Positions 16,886 to 25,735 of a DNA stretch of 64,000 nucleotides are shown in pieces. The stretch is from positions 62,001 to 126,000 of the forward strand of contig CACYWN010000006.1 of assembly GCA_902778105.1 (NCBI GenBank). Direction: 5' to 3'. Within the stretch, counting starts at the first letter, position 1. Each line of letters begins with the position of its first letter. The notes beneath the pieces are model-generated. The model ran no database searches. It was not told where the DNA came from and worked only from the letters and a program-made list of their open reading frames with translations. The translations under genes were made by a program, and so were the position numbers. Source of the stretch: an uncultured Bacteroidia bacterium (lineage in GTDB: Bacteria > Bacteroidota > Bacteroidia > Bacteroidales > UBA932).

Positions 16886-19767
16886 TTAGAAAGTAACCTC
16901 AATGCCGCCGACAAAAGTCTTGACCATCGTGTGGTTGCCGCCATAGGCGCAGCCCAGCGGACCGAACTCGGGATCAAGGGCGTTGACGTGGTGGAAGGTA
17001 TAGGCATTCAGTGCGCTCACATAGAGTTTTACGCCCTGCATCCTGATGACGTCGAGGATGTTCTGCGGAAGAGCGTAGGAGAGGGTGACATCCTTGATGC
17101 GGAGGTAGCTGCCGTCTTCGAGGAAGCGGGTGGAATACCCGGCATACCAGACATTGGAGGCGCCGGCCATCGGAACCGGGTTGACACCGGTGTCACCGGG
17201 CTTCTTCCAGTAGTTCAAAGCGGTATTCTGGCTGTTCTTGTTCAGGGCATCGGCGCCGTCCGTGATAAACCAGTTGTTGGTCATCACTTTATTTCCGTAC
17301 GTAAAGTCGAAGTAGGCGCTCAGGGAGAGACCCTTCCAGGACACGTTGGTGTTGAAACCGCCGGTGAACTTGGGTTCCGGGGAACCGGCATAGTAGTAGC
17401 GGGCCTTGGTACGGTCGGAGGTCAGTTTGTGATCCTCCGTCCAGAAGAGGCCGTAACCATTGGACGGGTTCACGCCCGCGTAGTCGCGGATGTAGAAATT
17501 ATACAGGTTCATACCTTCCACGATGCGGACGGCCATGTCCTCGTCGTTACGGGGATCAGCGGCGGTCAGGAAGCCGGAACCGGCCAGGTCGAGAACCTTG
17601 GTGCGGTTGAAGGCCAGGTTGCCGCCGACGGACCAGAACCAGTCGCTGTTGCGGACGAGGGTTGCGTCGACCATGAATTCAAGACCGCGGTTACGCAAGG
17701 AACCGGTATTCATGAAGTTGGAACCGAAACCGGTGGTGAAGGGCACGCTCTTGTTCAGCAGCATGTCGGTGGTCAGACGGCTGTAAGCGTCGATGCTGCC
17801 GGTGATGCGGTCTACCGTTCATTCCGTTGTAGGAATTGGTGCCGTACACACCGTAGGCACGGTAGGCGGAGATGTTGTTGTTACCGTTCACACCGTAGGA
17901 AGCGCGGACCTTGAGCTGGCTCAGCCATTCGCTGGTAGGCTTCATGAAGCGCTCGTTCGAGATGTTCCAGGAACCGGAGACGGACCAGAAGAGACCCCAG
18001 CGGTGGGCGGAACCGAACAGCGAGCTGCCGTCGCCACGGACAGAGGCGGACCACGCCGAAGAAGGAGAGGAGGCTATACTGCGTATAGTTGAACAGGCCA
18101 TGATCCTTGGCAGCGGTGGAAGTGGTGATGTAAGGGATAGCGGGGTCTACATCCGGGGATTCGACACCTACATAATCATAGGTGTTGAGCATCGCTTCCT
18201 GACCGGCCAGAAGGCGGAGGGAATGATCGTCAAACTTATCCTGGTAAGTGGCGGTGTTGGAAGTCGTGTAGCGGATTTCCTTAATCCGGTAGGTGTAGAG
18301 GGAGGATTCTCCGTCCGGATCCGCAAGCGGGTTGTTGTAGTTACGGGAATCGATGAAGGACGCTTCGGCTCCGTTGGTGGTCTTGAAGGTCAGCTGGCGG
18401 AGCGGCTTCCACTCCAGGAACATGGACGCGTTCACGCGGTATTCCTTATCGTTGTTCTCGTCATACTTCGCATTGGCAAGCGGGTTCAGCTTGGCATTCT
18501 CAGCCGGCTGGTGGAAGGCGCCATCCTTGTCATAGATCGGAGTCCAGGGCAGGAGGTTGAACATGGCCTGCGCCGGGTTGATGTAGTAGGAGGAACCCAT
18601 CGGGCCGGAGTTGGAATTGTTGTAAGCCAGGTTGATCTTGGCGCCCGAGGTAATGCTCTTGGTGAGCTTGTACTCGGCATTCAAGCGGGCGGAGAAACGG
18701 CTGTAATCCAAACCGTTATAAACACCTTCGTTCTTGTGGTAGGCGAGGGAGGAATAGTACTTTGCACGGTCCGTACCCCCCGTGGCGTTGATTTCATATT
18801 CCTGGAGGGTTCCGAGCTTGGTGAGGTCCTTGTACCAGTCGTGGTAGCCATCCTTGAGGAGGGCTTCTTCTGTTACGCCACTAGCATCGGGATCATAGCC
18901 GCCGTATTTGAGGGCGTCACGCCAATAACCCACGAGCTCCTGTGCGGTCATCGGGAGGAAATGGTTGTCATTGGCCAGCTGCTGGACACCGTACTTGGCA
19001 CGGGCCGTGAGCTTAGCCTCCCCGGACTTACCACTCTTGGTGGTCACGAGGATGACGCCGTTTGCCGCGCGGGAACCGTAAACGGAAGCCGCGGCAGCGT
19101 CCTTCAGGACGGTGATGGACTCGATGTCGTTCGGGTTGAGGAAGGCTGTGTTGGTACCGCCGCCCACGCCATAGTTGGACAAGGCGCGGTTATCGTCGGC
19201 GATGATTGGAATTCCGTCGACCACCCACAGCGGCTCGTTGCCGGCGTTGATGGAGGAAGTACCGCGGATACGGATGGCGGTGGTGGAACCCGGCTGTCCG
19301 GAATAGGAGGCCATCTGGACACCGGCCATCTTACCTTGCAGCATCTTGTCGACGGAAGTGGCCGGCGCGGTGGCGAGTTGCTCGCCCTTCACGGCCGAAA
19401 CCGAACCGGTGGCCGCTTCCCGGCGGACCGTACCGTAAGCGACGACGATGACGTCGTCCAGGACAGTGGCGTCCATCTCCATTTCGACGTTGACGCGGCT
19501 CTGGCCGGCAACGGGGACTTCCACGGTCTTATAACCGTAGAAACTGAAGACGAGGACTGCCTCCTGGGGATTGGCGACGCGGACGGAGTAGGAGCCGTCA
19601 TTACCGGCCGATGCTCCCGTCCTGGTTCCTTTCACCATGACAGCGGCCCCGATCAGGGGCTCTCCGTTCGCGGCATCGCTAACGATACCGGAAACCTGCT
19701 GTCCTTGCGCAAATGCAGCCGTAAGGCTCAGGAACAAGCACGCCATGAACAGTTTTACTCTTTTCAT
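16886..19767 (-). pseudogene. SusC/RagA-family TonB-dependent transporter, broken by two internal deletions
   Basis: Outer-membrane transporter partner of the SusD gene that follows after 21 bases. From the ATG at 19767 there is a signal peptide (MKRVKLFMACLFLSLTAAFAQG), a carboxypeptidase-regulatory-like domain, the plug (LQGKMAGVQMASYSGQPGST, NPNDIESITVLKDAAAASVYG) and part of the barrel. At about 18052-18064 the frame changes after YSLLSFFG, and SVRGDGSSLFGSAHR continues in another frame, so about 30 bases appear missing. At about 17812-17818 it changes again between NSYNGMNG and DRITGSIDAYSR, with about 90-100 bases missing by comparison with the intact paralogue at 20804. The C-terminus to FVGGIEVTF is intact. 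Either decay or assembly collapse. Confidence 0.85.
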
Positions 19768-19780
19768 AAGCATAAAAAGA

Positions 19781-19845
19781 TTAGTTAAACATAAAATATT
19801 TGATACAAATCGCTTTCTTTGTATCGGATACACTACTATAGGGTC
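19781..19845 (-). promoter_or_regulatory. susC leader segment, left copy, with GATACAAA dyad
   Basis: Upstream of the broken susC. GATACAAA (19802-19809) and TTTGTATC (19818-19825) form a perfect 8-bp dyad with an 8-base spacer. Read on minus, the whole segment aligns with the region before the right-hand susC (20721-20795), including the TAGTAG, GATACAA, TTGTATC and TATGTTTAAC blocks. TATGTTTA may act as a -7-like element. The two copies are inverted relative to each other around the recombinase gene. Confidence 0.6.
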
Positions 19846-19897
19846 ATTTTACAGTGTGGCCGTGAAACGACTTAAACTTTAAAAATGAAAGTGTGTC

Positions 19898-20506
19898 ATG
19901 AATTACGTGTATATCCGTGTAAGTACCGCGCTGCAATCCTACGAAGGACAGCGGTTCGAAGTGGAAAGATGGTGCGAAAGGAATCATTTTTCCATTGATG
20001 TATGGGTACTTGAGAAAGTGTCCGGGACGATGGATTTGAACAGGAGGACGCTGGGAAAAACGCTCCGGAAGATGAAGGAAGGCGATTTCCTCATCTGTAC
20101 GGAACTGTCCCGCCTGGGAAGGAACATGATGATGGTCATGTCCATCCTGAATGTGTGCTCGGAAAAGGGAATCCAGGTCCGGTCCATCAAGGACGGATTC
20201 GAACTGTCCGATTCTATCCAGAGCAAGATCCTCGCCTTCGCCTTTTCACTGGCGGCAGAGATTGAGCGGAACCTGATTTCACAGCGGACGAAGGAAGCGC
20301 TGGCAGCCAAGAAAGCGGCGGGTGTCCGGCTGGGAAGGCCCGAAGGATCGTCTTCCAAACAAAAGCGGTTCGAGGAATTGCTGCCGGAAGTGAATAAAAT
20401 GCGCGAACAAGGCGCATCTTTCAAACTGATAGCTGGTTTTGTGGGTGTCCACGAAAACACGCTTCACAGATATTTGCAAGGGCGTTCCGGCCGAAAAAAG
20501 CAATAA
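19898..20506 (+). CDS. Serine recombinase, resolvase/invertase family
   Basis: The 202-residue product has the resolvase catalytic N-terminus MNYVYIRVST with nucleophile Ser9, the conserved FLICTELSRLGRNMMM segment with catalytic arginine, SKILAFAFSLAAEIERNLISQRTKEAL, the linker GVRLGRPEG, and a C-terminal helix-turn-helix (SFKLIAGFVGVHENTLHRYL). Size and layout match small DNA invertases such as the Mpi family of Bacteroides. It lies between two divergent susC genes and is flanked by their inverted homologous leaders, a setting that suggests control of promoter orientation. No other transposition gene is nearby, so a stand-alone invertase is more likely than a transposon resolvase. Confidence 0.9.
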   Translation: MNYVYIRVSTALQSYEGQRFEVERWCERNHFSIDVWVLEKVSGTMDLNRRTLGKTLRKMKEGDFLICTELSRLGRNMMMVMSILNVCSEKGIQVRSIKDGFELSDSIQSKILAFAFSLAAEIERNLISQRTKEALAAKKAAGVRLGRPEGSSSKQKRFEELLPEVNKMREQGASFKLIAGFVGVHENTLHRYLQGRSGRKKQ

Positions 20507-20803
20507 TTCAACTTTTGTTTAAAATTTTTATTATTACAATTAGTCGCAATTATTGTATTTTTATTAATGATTTTTTAGTATATTTCGGCGAAATAAAAGA
20601 ATAATATATAGATAATAACCTTAACAAACTAACTATTCGTAAATTGTCAGCTACTGACGGAATTTGCAAATTTGAATTTTGTTTTCAAACTTTGCAGCCG
20701 GATGTCGTTTTGCAATTAACGACCGTTTAGTAGTAGTGTAAAAGATACAACAAAGAATTGAATTGTATCCAATATTATGTTTAACCAAACCAATCCTTAG
20801 CTT
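20507..20803 (+). promoter_or_regulatory. AT-rich leader region of the right susC, with GATACAA dyad
   Basis: These 297 bases carry no gene. The first part (20507-20640) is very AT-rich. Bases 20721-20795 match the left susC leader in inverted orientation: GATACAA (20744-20750) and TTGTATC (20763-20769) form a 7-bp dyad with a 12-base spacer, followed by AATATTATGTTTAACC. The dyad could bind a regulator or serve as a recombination site. Confidence 0.55.
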
Positions 20804-23800
20804 ATGGGTAGAAAACTTCTGACCAGCGCACTGGGAATCCTCTTCGGAATCGGACTCTCTTTTGCGCAAAGCCAAGTGAGGGGCCATGTCGTCTCTGCGG
20901 ATGACGGACAGCCCGTCGCCGGCGCCTCCGTCGTTGTCGAAGGAACCAGCATCGGTACCTATGCCGACTTCGAAGGTAACTTTGTTCTCAACAATCTTCC
21001 GAAAAACGCCCAATGGATCGTCGTCGGTTTTGTCGGAATGAAGGAGACCCGGATGGAAATTTCCCCGAACATGGAAATCACCCTGTTCCCGGACCAGAAC
21101 ACCCTGAATGAAACGGTTGTCGTCGCATACGGCACCCAGTCCCGTCAGTCCATCACCGGATCCGTCGCCCAGATCGATAATGAGAAGATCGAACTGCGCA
21201 CCGGCACCTCCGTAACCGGCGCCCTGGAAGGCGCTGCTCCGGGTATCCAGGTGAACAACACCTACGGCGAACCGGGATCGGCCCCGAGCATCCGTATCCG
21301 CGGTTTCGGTTCCATCAACGGATCCAACTCCCCGCTCTATGTGGTGGACGGTGTCATCTTTGACGGAAACATCTCCGAAATCAACTCCGCCGACATCGCG
21401 TCCATCTCCGTTCTGAAGGACGCCGCTTCCGCCGCCTTGTACGGTTCCAAAGCTACCAACGGTGTCATCATCATCACCACCAAGAGCGGCTCCGGTTCCA
21501 TGAAGCCGCAGGTGACCGTAAAGGTGAACCGGGGTCTGTACACCCGCGGTATTCCGGAGTATGACGCCCTGGGTCCCGACCAGTGGATGGAGGCTTCCTG
21601 GATGGCTATGAAAAACTATGCGATGACCAGCAAACTCGGTCTGGACGAAGCGGCCGCCAAGGTCTATGCCACCGAGCATGTGGTTTCCGACTATGCCAAG
21701 TTGAACATCTACGACAAGGCGAACAATGCCCTCTTCGACGCCAACGGCAAACTTGTCGCCAAGATGAATCCCAACTTTACGGACCTCAACTGGTTTGACG
21801 TCATCCAGCGCAACGGTCTCCGTCAGGAATACAACGTTTCCGGCAGCGTGGCTTCCAGCAAGTTCAACGTCTATGCCTCCGCCGGTTACCTCAACGAGCA
21901 GGGTTATGTCCTCGCCTCCGACTACGAGCGTTTCACCGCCCGCCTGAACACCAATTTCACGCCCAACAAGTGGTTCAAGAGCGGCATCAACGTCACAGCC
22001 ACCGTTTCCGACCGGGACTACAACTCCAACGCAAGCGGAACCTACTATGCCAACCCGTTCAATACGGTGCGCATGATGGCTCCGATCTATCCGTACTACC
22101 TGCATGACCACAGCAATGGCGAAGCCATCATGAAGGACGCCGACGGAGAGTATATCTGGGACACCCAGTCTTCCTACCTGACGAACCGCAATATCGCCTA
22201 CGAACTCCGGAAGGACTCCAACAAGGCGCACCGAAACGTGCTCGGAGGCCAGGTTTACGGAACGTTCATGCTTCCTTACGGATTCTCTTTCACCGTGAAA
22301 GGCGACATGAACCACAGCACGACCAACCGGAAATCCTACAACAATCCGAACATCGGTGACGGTGCCACCAACAATGGCCGTCTGACCAATTACAGCTACC
22401 GGTACATGACCTACACCGCCCAGGAATTCCTGAACTGGGATTACAACTTCGGAAAGCATCATGTGGACGTGCTGCTCGGTCATGAGAATTTCACTTCCGA
22501 TTCCTTCTACGATTATGCGATGAACACGGGCATGGCCGTTCCGGACATCCTCGTGATGAGCAACTTCCTCACCAATTCCTATACGCAGGGTTACAACGAC
22601 TACGACCGTACCGAGGCTTATCTGAGCCGCGCCCGCTACAACTATGACGAGCGGTACTTCGTGGACGCCTCCTTCCGCCGTGACGGTTCGTCCCGTTTCG
22701 CGCCCGGAATGCGCTGGGGTAACTTCTATTCCCTGGGTTTCAACTGGAATATCGCCCGTGAAAGATTCATGCAGGGTCTCCCCTGGGTCGATGACCTCCA
22801 CTTGAGAGCTGCTTTCGGTGAGGTGGGCAACAACGCCGGTGTGGGCCTGTATGCCTACCAGGCCCTCTACGAAGTGGACAAGAACGGTGGCGAAACCGCC
22901 CTTCTGAAAAAGAGCCTGGATGCTTCCGACATCAAGTGGGAGACCACCCGGACCTTCGACCTCGGCGTGGAAGGCGCCCTGTTCGACAACCGCCTGAACT
23001 TCTCCCTCGGCTGGTTTGACAAGCAGTCCGTGGACCTGCTGTTCAGCGTAGACCTTCCGCTTTCTGCCGGTTCCTGGTCGCACAGTGACTACTGGAACAT
23101 GTCCAAGTATCAGAACATCGGTTCCGTTTCCAACCGCGGTGTGGAACTCTCCCTGAGCGGTGATGTGGTCCGTACCCGGAACTTCGCGTGGACCCTCGGC
23201 GCCGACGCCACCTTCCTGAAGAACGAAATCAAGAGCCTCCCGAACGACGACGCGGAAATCCAGAACGGCTCTCTCCGCCGCCTGGCCGTGGGCAAGTCCA
23301 TCTATGAGTTCTACACCTATCACTTCGAAGGAGTGGACCAGATGACCGGACAGTCCCTGTATACCCTTGATCCTGAGCAGAAGGAAGCCGCCCAGAAGGC
23401 GGACGAACTCGTGACCATCAACGGCACCGACTACACGAAGGACACTTCCTTCGGTCTGAAGGACTGGAAGGGCACCGCCCTCCCGACGGTGTACGGTTCC
23501 TTCAGCACCGGCTTCCGCCTGTACAACTGGACCCTCAACGCCCTGTTCACCTGGAGCCTGGGCGGCAAGATGTACGACGGCACCTATGCTTCCCTGATGT
23601 CCACCAGTTCCGCCTCCAGCTCTTCCGCGAACCACGCGGACGTGCTCAAGTCCTGGAACGGTGTTCCTGACGGAATGACCGAGACCTCCGCCAACCGGAT
23701 CGACCCGAACGGCATCCCGGCCCTGGACTTCAACCGGAGCACCTACAACAACAGCGCTTCCGACCGCTGGCTCACCAGCAACAACTACTTCGTAATCAAG

Positions 23801-24004
23801 AATATCAACCTTGGTTACAGCCTGCCCAAGCGCTGGGCCAACGCCCTGTCCCTGGAAGGGCTCATGCTCAATGCCAGTGTGGAGAATCTCCTGTCCATCT
23901 CTGCCCGCAAGGGTATGAATCCGCAGTATAGCTTCAGCGGCGGTTCCGACAACACCTATGTCACCGCCCGTGTGTACAATCTGGGTCTTACCGTCAACTT
24001 CTAA
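20804..24004 (+). CDS. SusC/RagA-family TonB-dependent outer-membrane transporter (intact)
   Basis: The 1066-residue product has a signal peptide (MGRKLLTSALGILFGIGLSFAQ), a carboxypeptidase-regulatory-like domain (residues about 23-100), the SusC signature ETVVVAYGTQSRQSITGSVAQ, plug motifs APSIRIRGFGSINGSNSPLYVVDG and SADIASISVLKDAASAALYGSKATNGVI, and a full C-terminal barrel ending in RVYNLGLTVNF with a terminal Phe. It imports a polymer fragment together with the SusD-like gene that follows after 14 bases. The ligand cannot be read from sequence; no glycoside hydrolase is adjacent, so a peptide or host glycan fragment is possible. Expression may depend on the upstream dyad and the neighbouring recombinase. 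Confidence 0.95.
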   Translation: MGRKLLTSALGILFGIGLSFAQSQVRGHVVSADDGQPVAGASVVVEGTSIGTYADFEGNFVLNNLPKNAQWIVVGFVGMKETRMEISPNMEITLFPDQNTLNETVVVAYGTQSRQSITGSVAQIDNEKIELRTGTSVTGALEGAAPGIQVNNTYGEPGSAPSIRIRGFGSINGSNSPLYVVDGVIFDGNISEINSADIASISVLKDAASAALYGSKATNGVIIITTKSGSGSMKPQVTVKVNRGLYTRGIPEYDALGPDQWMEASWMAMKNYAMTSKLGLDEAAAKVYATEHVVSDYAKLNIYDKANNALFDANGKLVAKMNPNFTDLNWFDVIQRNGLRQEYNVSGSVASSKFNVYASAGYLNEQGYVLASDYERFTARLNTNFTPNKWFKSGINVTATVSDRDYNSNASGTYYANPFNTVRMMAPIYPYYLHDHSNGEAIMKDADGEYIWDTQSSYLTNRNIAYELRKDSNKAHRNVLGGQVYGTFMLPYGFSFTVKGDMNHSTTNRKSYNNPNIGDGATNNGRLTNYSYRYMTYTAQEFLNWDYNFGKHHVDVLLGHENFTSDSFYDYAMNTGMAVPDILVMSNFLTNSYTQGYNDYDRTEAYLSRARYNYDERYFVDASFRRDGSSRFAPGMRWGNFYSLGFNWNIARERFMQGLPWVDDLHLRAAFGEVGNNAGVGLYAYQALYEVDKNGGETALLKKSLDASDIKWETTRTFDLGVEGALFDNRLNFSLGWFDKQSVDLLFSVDLPLSAGSWSHSDYWNMSKYQNIGSVSNRGVELSLSGDVVRTRNFAWTLGADATFLKNEIKSLPNDDAEIQNGSLRRLAVGKSIYEFYTYHFEGVDQMTGQSLYTLDPEQKEAAQKADELVTINGTDYTKDTSFGLKDWKGTALPTVYGSFSTGFRLYNWTLNALFTWSLGGKMYDGTYASLMSTSSASSSSANHADVLKSWNGVPDGMTETSANRIDPNGIPALDFNRSTYNNSASDRWLTSNNYFVIKNINLGYSLPKRWANALSLEGLMLNASVENLLSISARKGMNPQYSFSGGSDNTYVTARVYNLGLTVNF

Positions 24005-24018
24005 AAAAGAGAAAGCGT

Positions 24019-25680
24019 ATGAAAAATATAAACAAAGCCTTTGCCGCCATCCTGATCGGTGCAGGTGTCTTCGCTTCCTGCTCCAAGGATTATCTGAATA
24101 CGGCCCCGACCGATTCCGTAGGTGCCGCCACGGCTGTGGACAGCTACAAGAGCGCCATCGGAGCCCTGAACGGAATCGCCCTGACCATGTGCTCCCAGCA
24201 GAACATGGGTTCCCAGGGAGACTGCGGCGAAAATGCTATCATCCGTCTGTATGAGAACTATCCAAGCCAGGATTACAACTACAACGCCTATGCGTCCGGC
24301 TGGTCTTCCATCCACAACCAGACCTTCCACCTGCGCAAGGACAGCAAGTATGACTTCTATGCCTGGTACTACTATTACAACGTCATCGGACAGGCCAATT
24401 CCATCCTGGCCCATATCGACGAGTCTTCGGCCTCTACGCCTGAAAAGGCCTTTATAAAGGCTTCCGCCCTTACCTACCGAGCCTACGGTTACCAGAAACT
24501 CCTGCTGTACTACTGCCCCCGCTGGCTCGATTCCGCCAATGGAACCTCCGAAGAAGGGAAGACCCTCGTCCTTCGTCTGGACGAAAGCACCGGCGACCAG
24601 GCTCCGACCACGATGGACAAGGTCTATGAGCAGATTTACGCCGACTGCGAAGAGGCGATCAAGCTCTTCACCGAAAGCGGCATGGACCGGGAAGCCGGCC
24701 ATGTCTGGTTCACCAATATCAACGTCGCCCACGCCGTGTATGCCCGCGCCGCCCTCAACAAACTGGATTATGCCAAAGCGGCTTCTGAGGCGAAGCTCGC
24801 CCGGGAAGGTTATCCGCTCGTGAGCGGAGCGGCTTACAACGACGGCTTCATGCGGCCGAATTCCGAGTGGATCATGGGATCCTTCGGCGATGCGACCGAG
24901 AACCAGTGGTACTGGACCTACGGCACCCAGTTCTCCTGCAACGGCTATTATGCCAGCAAAACCGAGAATGGCGGCGGTTCCATCAGCCTGGAACTCACCA
25001 ACCAGATTCCGGACAACGACGCCCGCAAGGCCCTGTTCCTGACCCCGGACAAGTTCCCGAGCTACTCTCCGGAAGGGGTCGGTTCCCAGAGCGCCCAGTG
25101 CTACCTGGGACTGGAACTTGTAGGAAACGACTATGAATACACCAGCGAGGACCTGTACAACGAAGTGGATGATTATATCACCAAACACGCCGTCAAGGGT
25201 GTCACCCGTCCCCTGGGCGCCGGCATCTATCACCTGTGCGACCAGCTCAAATTCTATGTGTTCGATACGCCTGGTGTGAGTTATCTCCCGTTTATCCGCT
25301 CTTCCGAGATGGTCCTCATCGAAGCGGAAGCCGCCTATAAGCAGGGCAAGACTGCTGAGGCCCAGAATGCGCTCAACACCCTCAACGCCGAGACCGGCCG
25401 TACCCCGGACTACAATTGCACCAAGACCGGCGATGACCTTTGGAATGAAATCATGAACTTCCGCGGCATCGAGCTCTGGGGCGAAGGATTTGCCTGGTCC
25501 GACTTCAAGCGTTGGAACCGTCCCGTGGTCCGCAAGACCTTTGCCAACGGCAGCAATGCCCACAGCGCCGTCGCCATCACCATCGGCGTGAACGAAGTCA
25601 ACAACTGGGTATGGGTCGTTCCGGAGCGCGAAACCGACTACAACAAGGGTTTTAATACCGGAGAACCTGAAGCGGAATAA
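24019..25680 (+). CDS. SusD/RagB-family nutrient-binding lipoprotein (intact)
   Basis: The 553-residue product begins MKNINKAFAAILIGAGVFASCSKDYLNTAPTDSV, a lipobox plus the usual CSKDYLNTxP start. The TPR-like helices are present and, unlike the left paralogue, so is the ASALTYRAYGYQKLLLYYCPRW helix. The C-terminal block has IRSSEMVLIEAEAAYKQGKTAEA, FRGIELWGEGFAWSDFKRW and a terminal VPERETDYN. It forms a pair with the preceding SusC. A strong terminator follows, so this is a two-gene operon. Confidence 0.95.
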   Translation: MKNINKAFAAILIGAGVFASCSKDYLNTAPTDSVGAATAVDSYKSAIGALNGIALTMCSQQNMGSQGDCGENAIIRLYENYPSQDYNYNAYASGWSSIHNQTFHLRKDSKYDFYAWYYYYNVIGQANSILAHIDESSASTPEKAFIKASALTYRAYGYQKLLLYYCPRWLDSANGTSEEGKTLVLRLDESTGDQAPTTMDKVYEQIYADCEEAIKLFTESGMDREAGHVWFTNINVAHAVYARAALNKLDYAKAASEAKLAREGYPLVSGAAYNDGFMRPNSEWIMGSFGDATENQWYWTYGTQFSCNGYYASKTENGGGSISLELTNQIPDNDARKALFLTPDKFPSYSPEGVGSQSAQCYLGLELVGNDYEYTSEDLYNEVDDYITKHAVKGVTRPLGAGIYHLCDQLKFYVFDTPGVSYLPFIRSSEMVLIEAEAAYKQGKTAEAQNALNTLNAETGRTPDYNCTKTGDDLWNEIMNFRGIELWGEGFAWSDFKRWNRPVVRKTFANGSNAHSAVAITIGVNEVNNWVWVVPERETDYNKGFNTGEPEAE

Positions 25681-25701
25681 AAGAATCCGTCATCAATGAA
25701 T

Positions 25702-25735
25702 CGGGCGACCCCTCGGCGGGCCGCCCGTTTTTCAT
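25702..25735 (+). terminator. Intrinsic terminator after the right susD
   Basis: A GC-rich stem CGGGCGaCCC paired with GGGcCGCCCG (one mismatch) around loop CTCGGC, followed by TTTTT. It overlaps the last bases of the convergent MG2/plug gene, so it may serve both transcripts. Confidence 0.8.

Noticed and set aside
14888-17914. A 1008-codon open frame on plus, antisense to the left SusD and lipoprotein genes
   Set aside because: Low-complexity Gly/Val/Asp-rich translation without motifs; the opposite strand encodes clear SusD and SusC proteins. It is a by-product of GC-rich codon use.
19898-20506. Recombinase as the resolvase of a transposon
   Set aside because: No transposase, no terminal repeats and no cargo; the divergent-susC setting fits a DNA invertase better.
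20651-23635. A 994-codon open frame on minus, antisense to the intact susC
   Set aside because: Same artefact; plus strand has a full SusC with signal peptide, plug and barrel.
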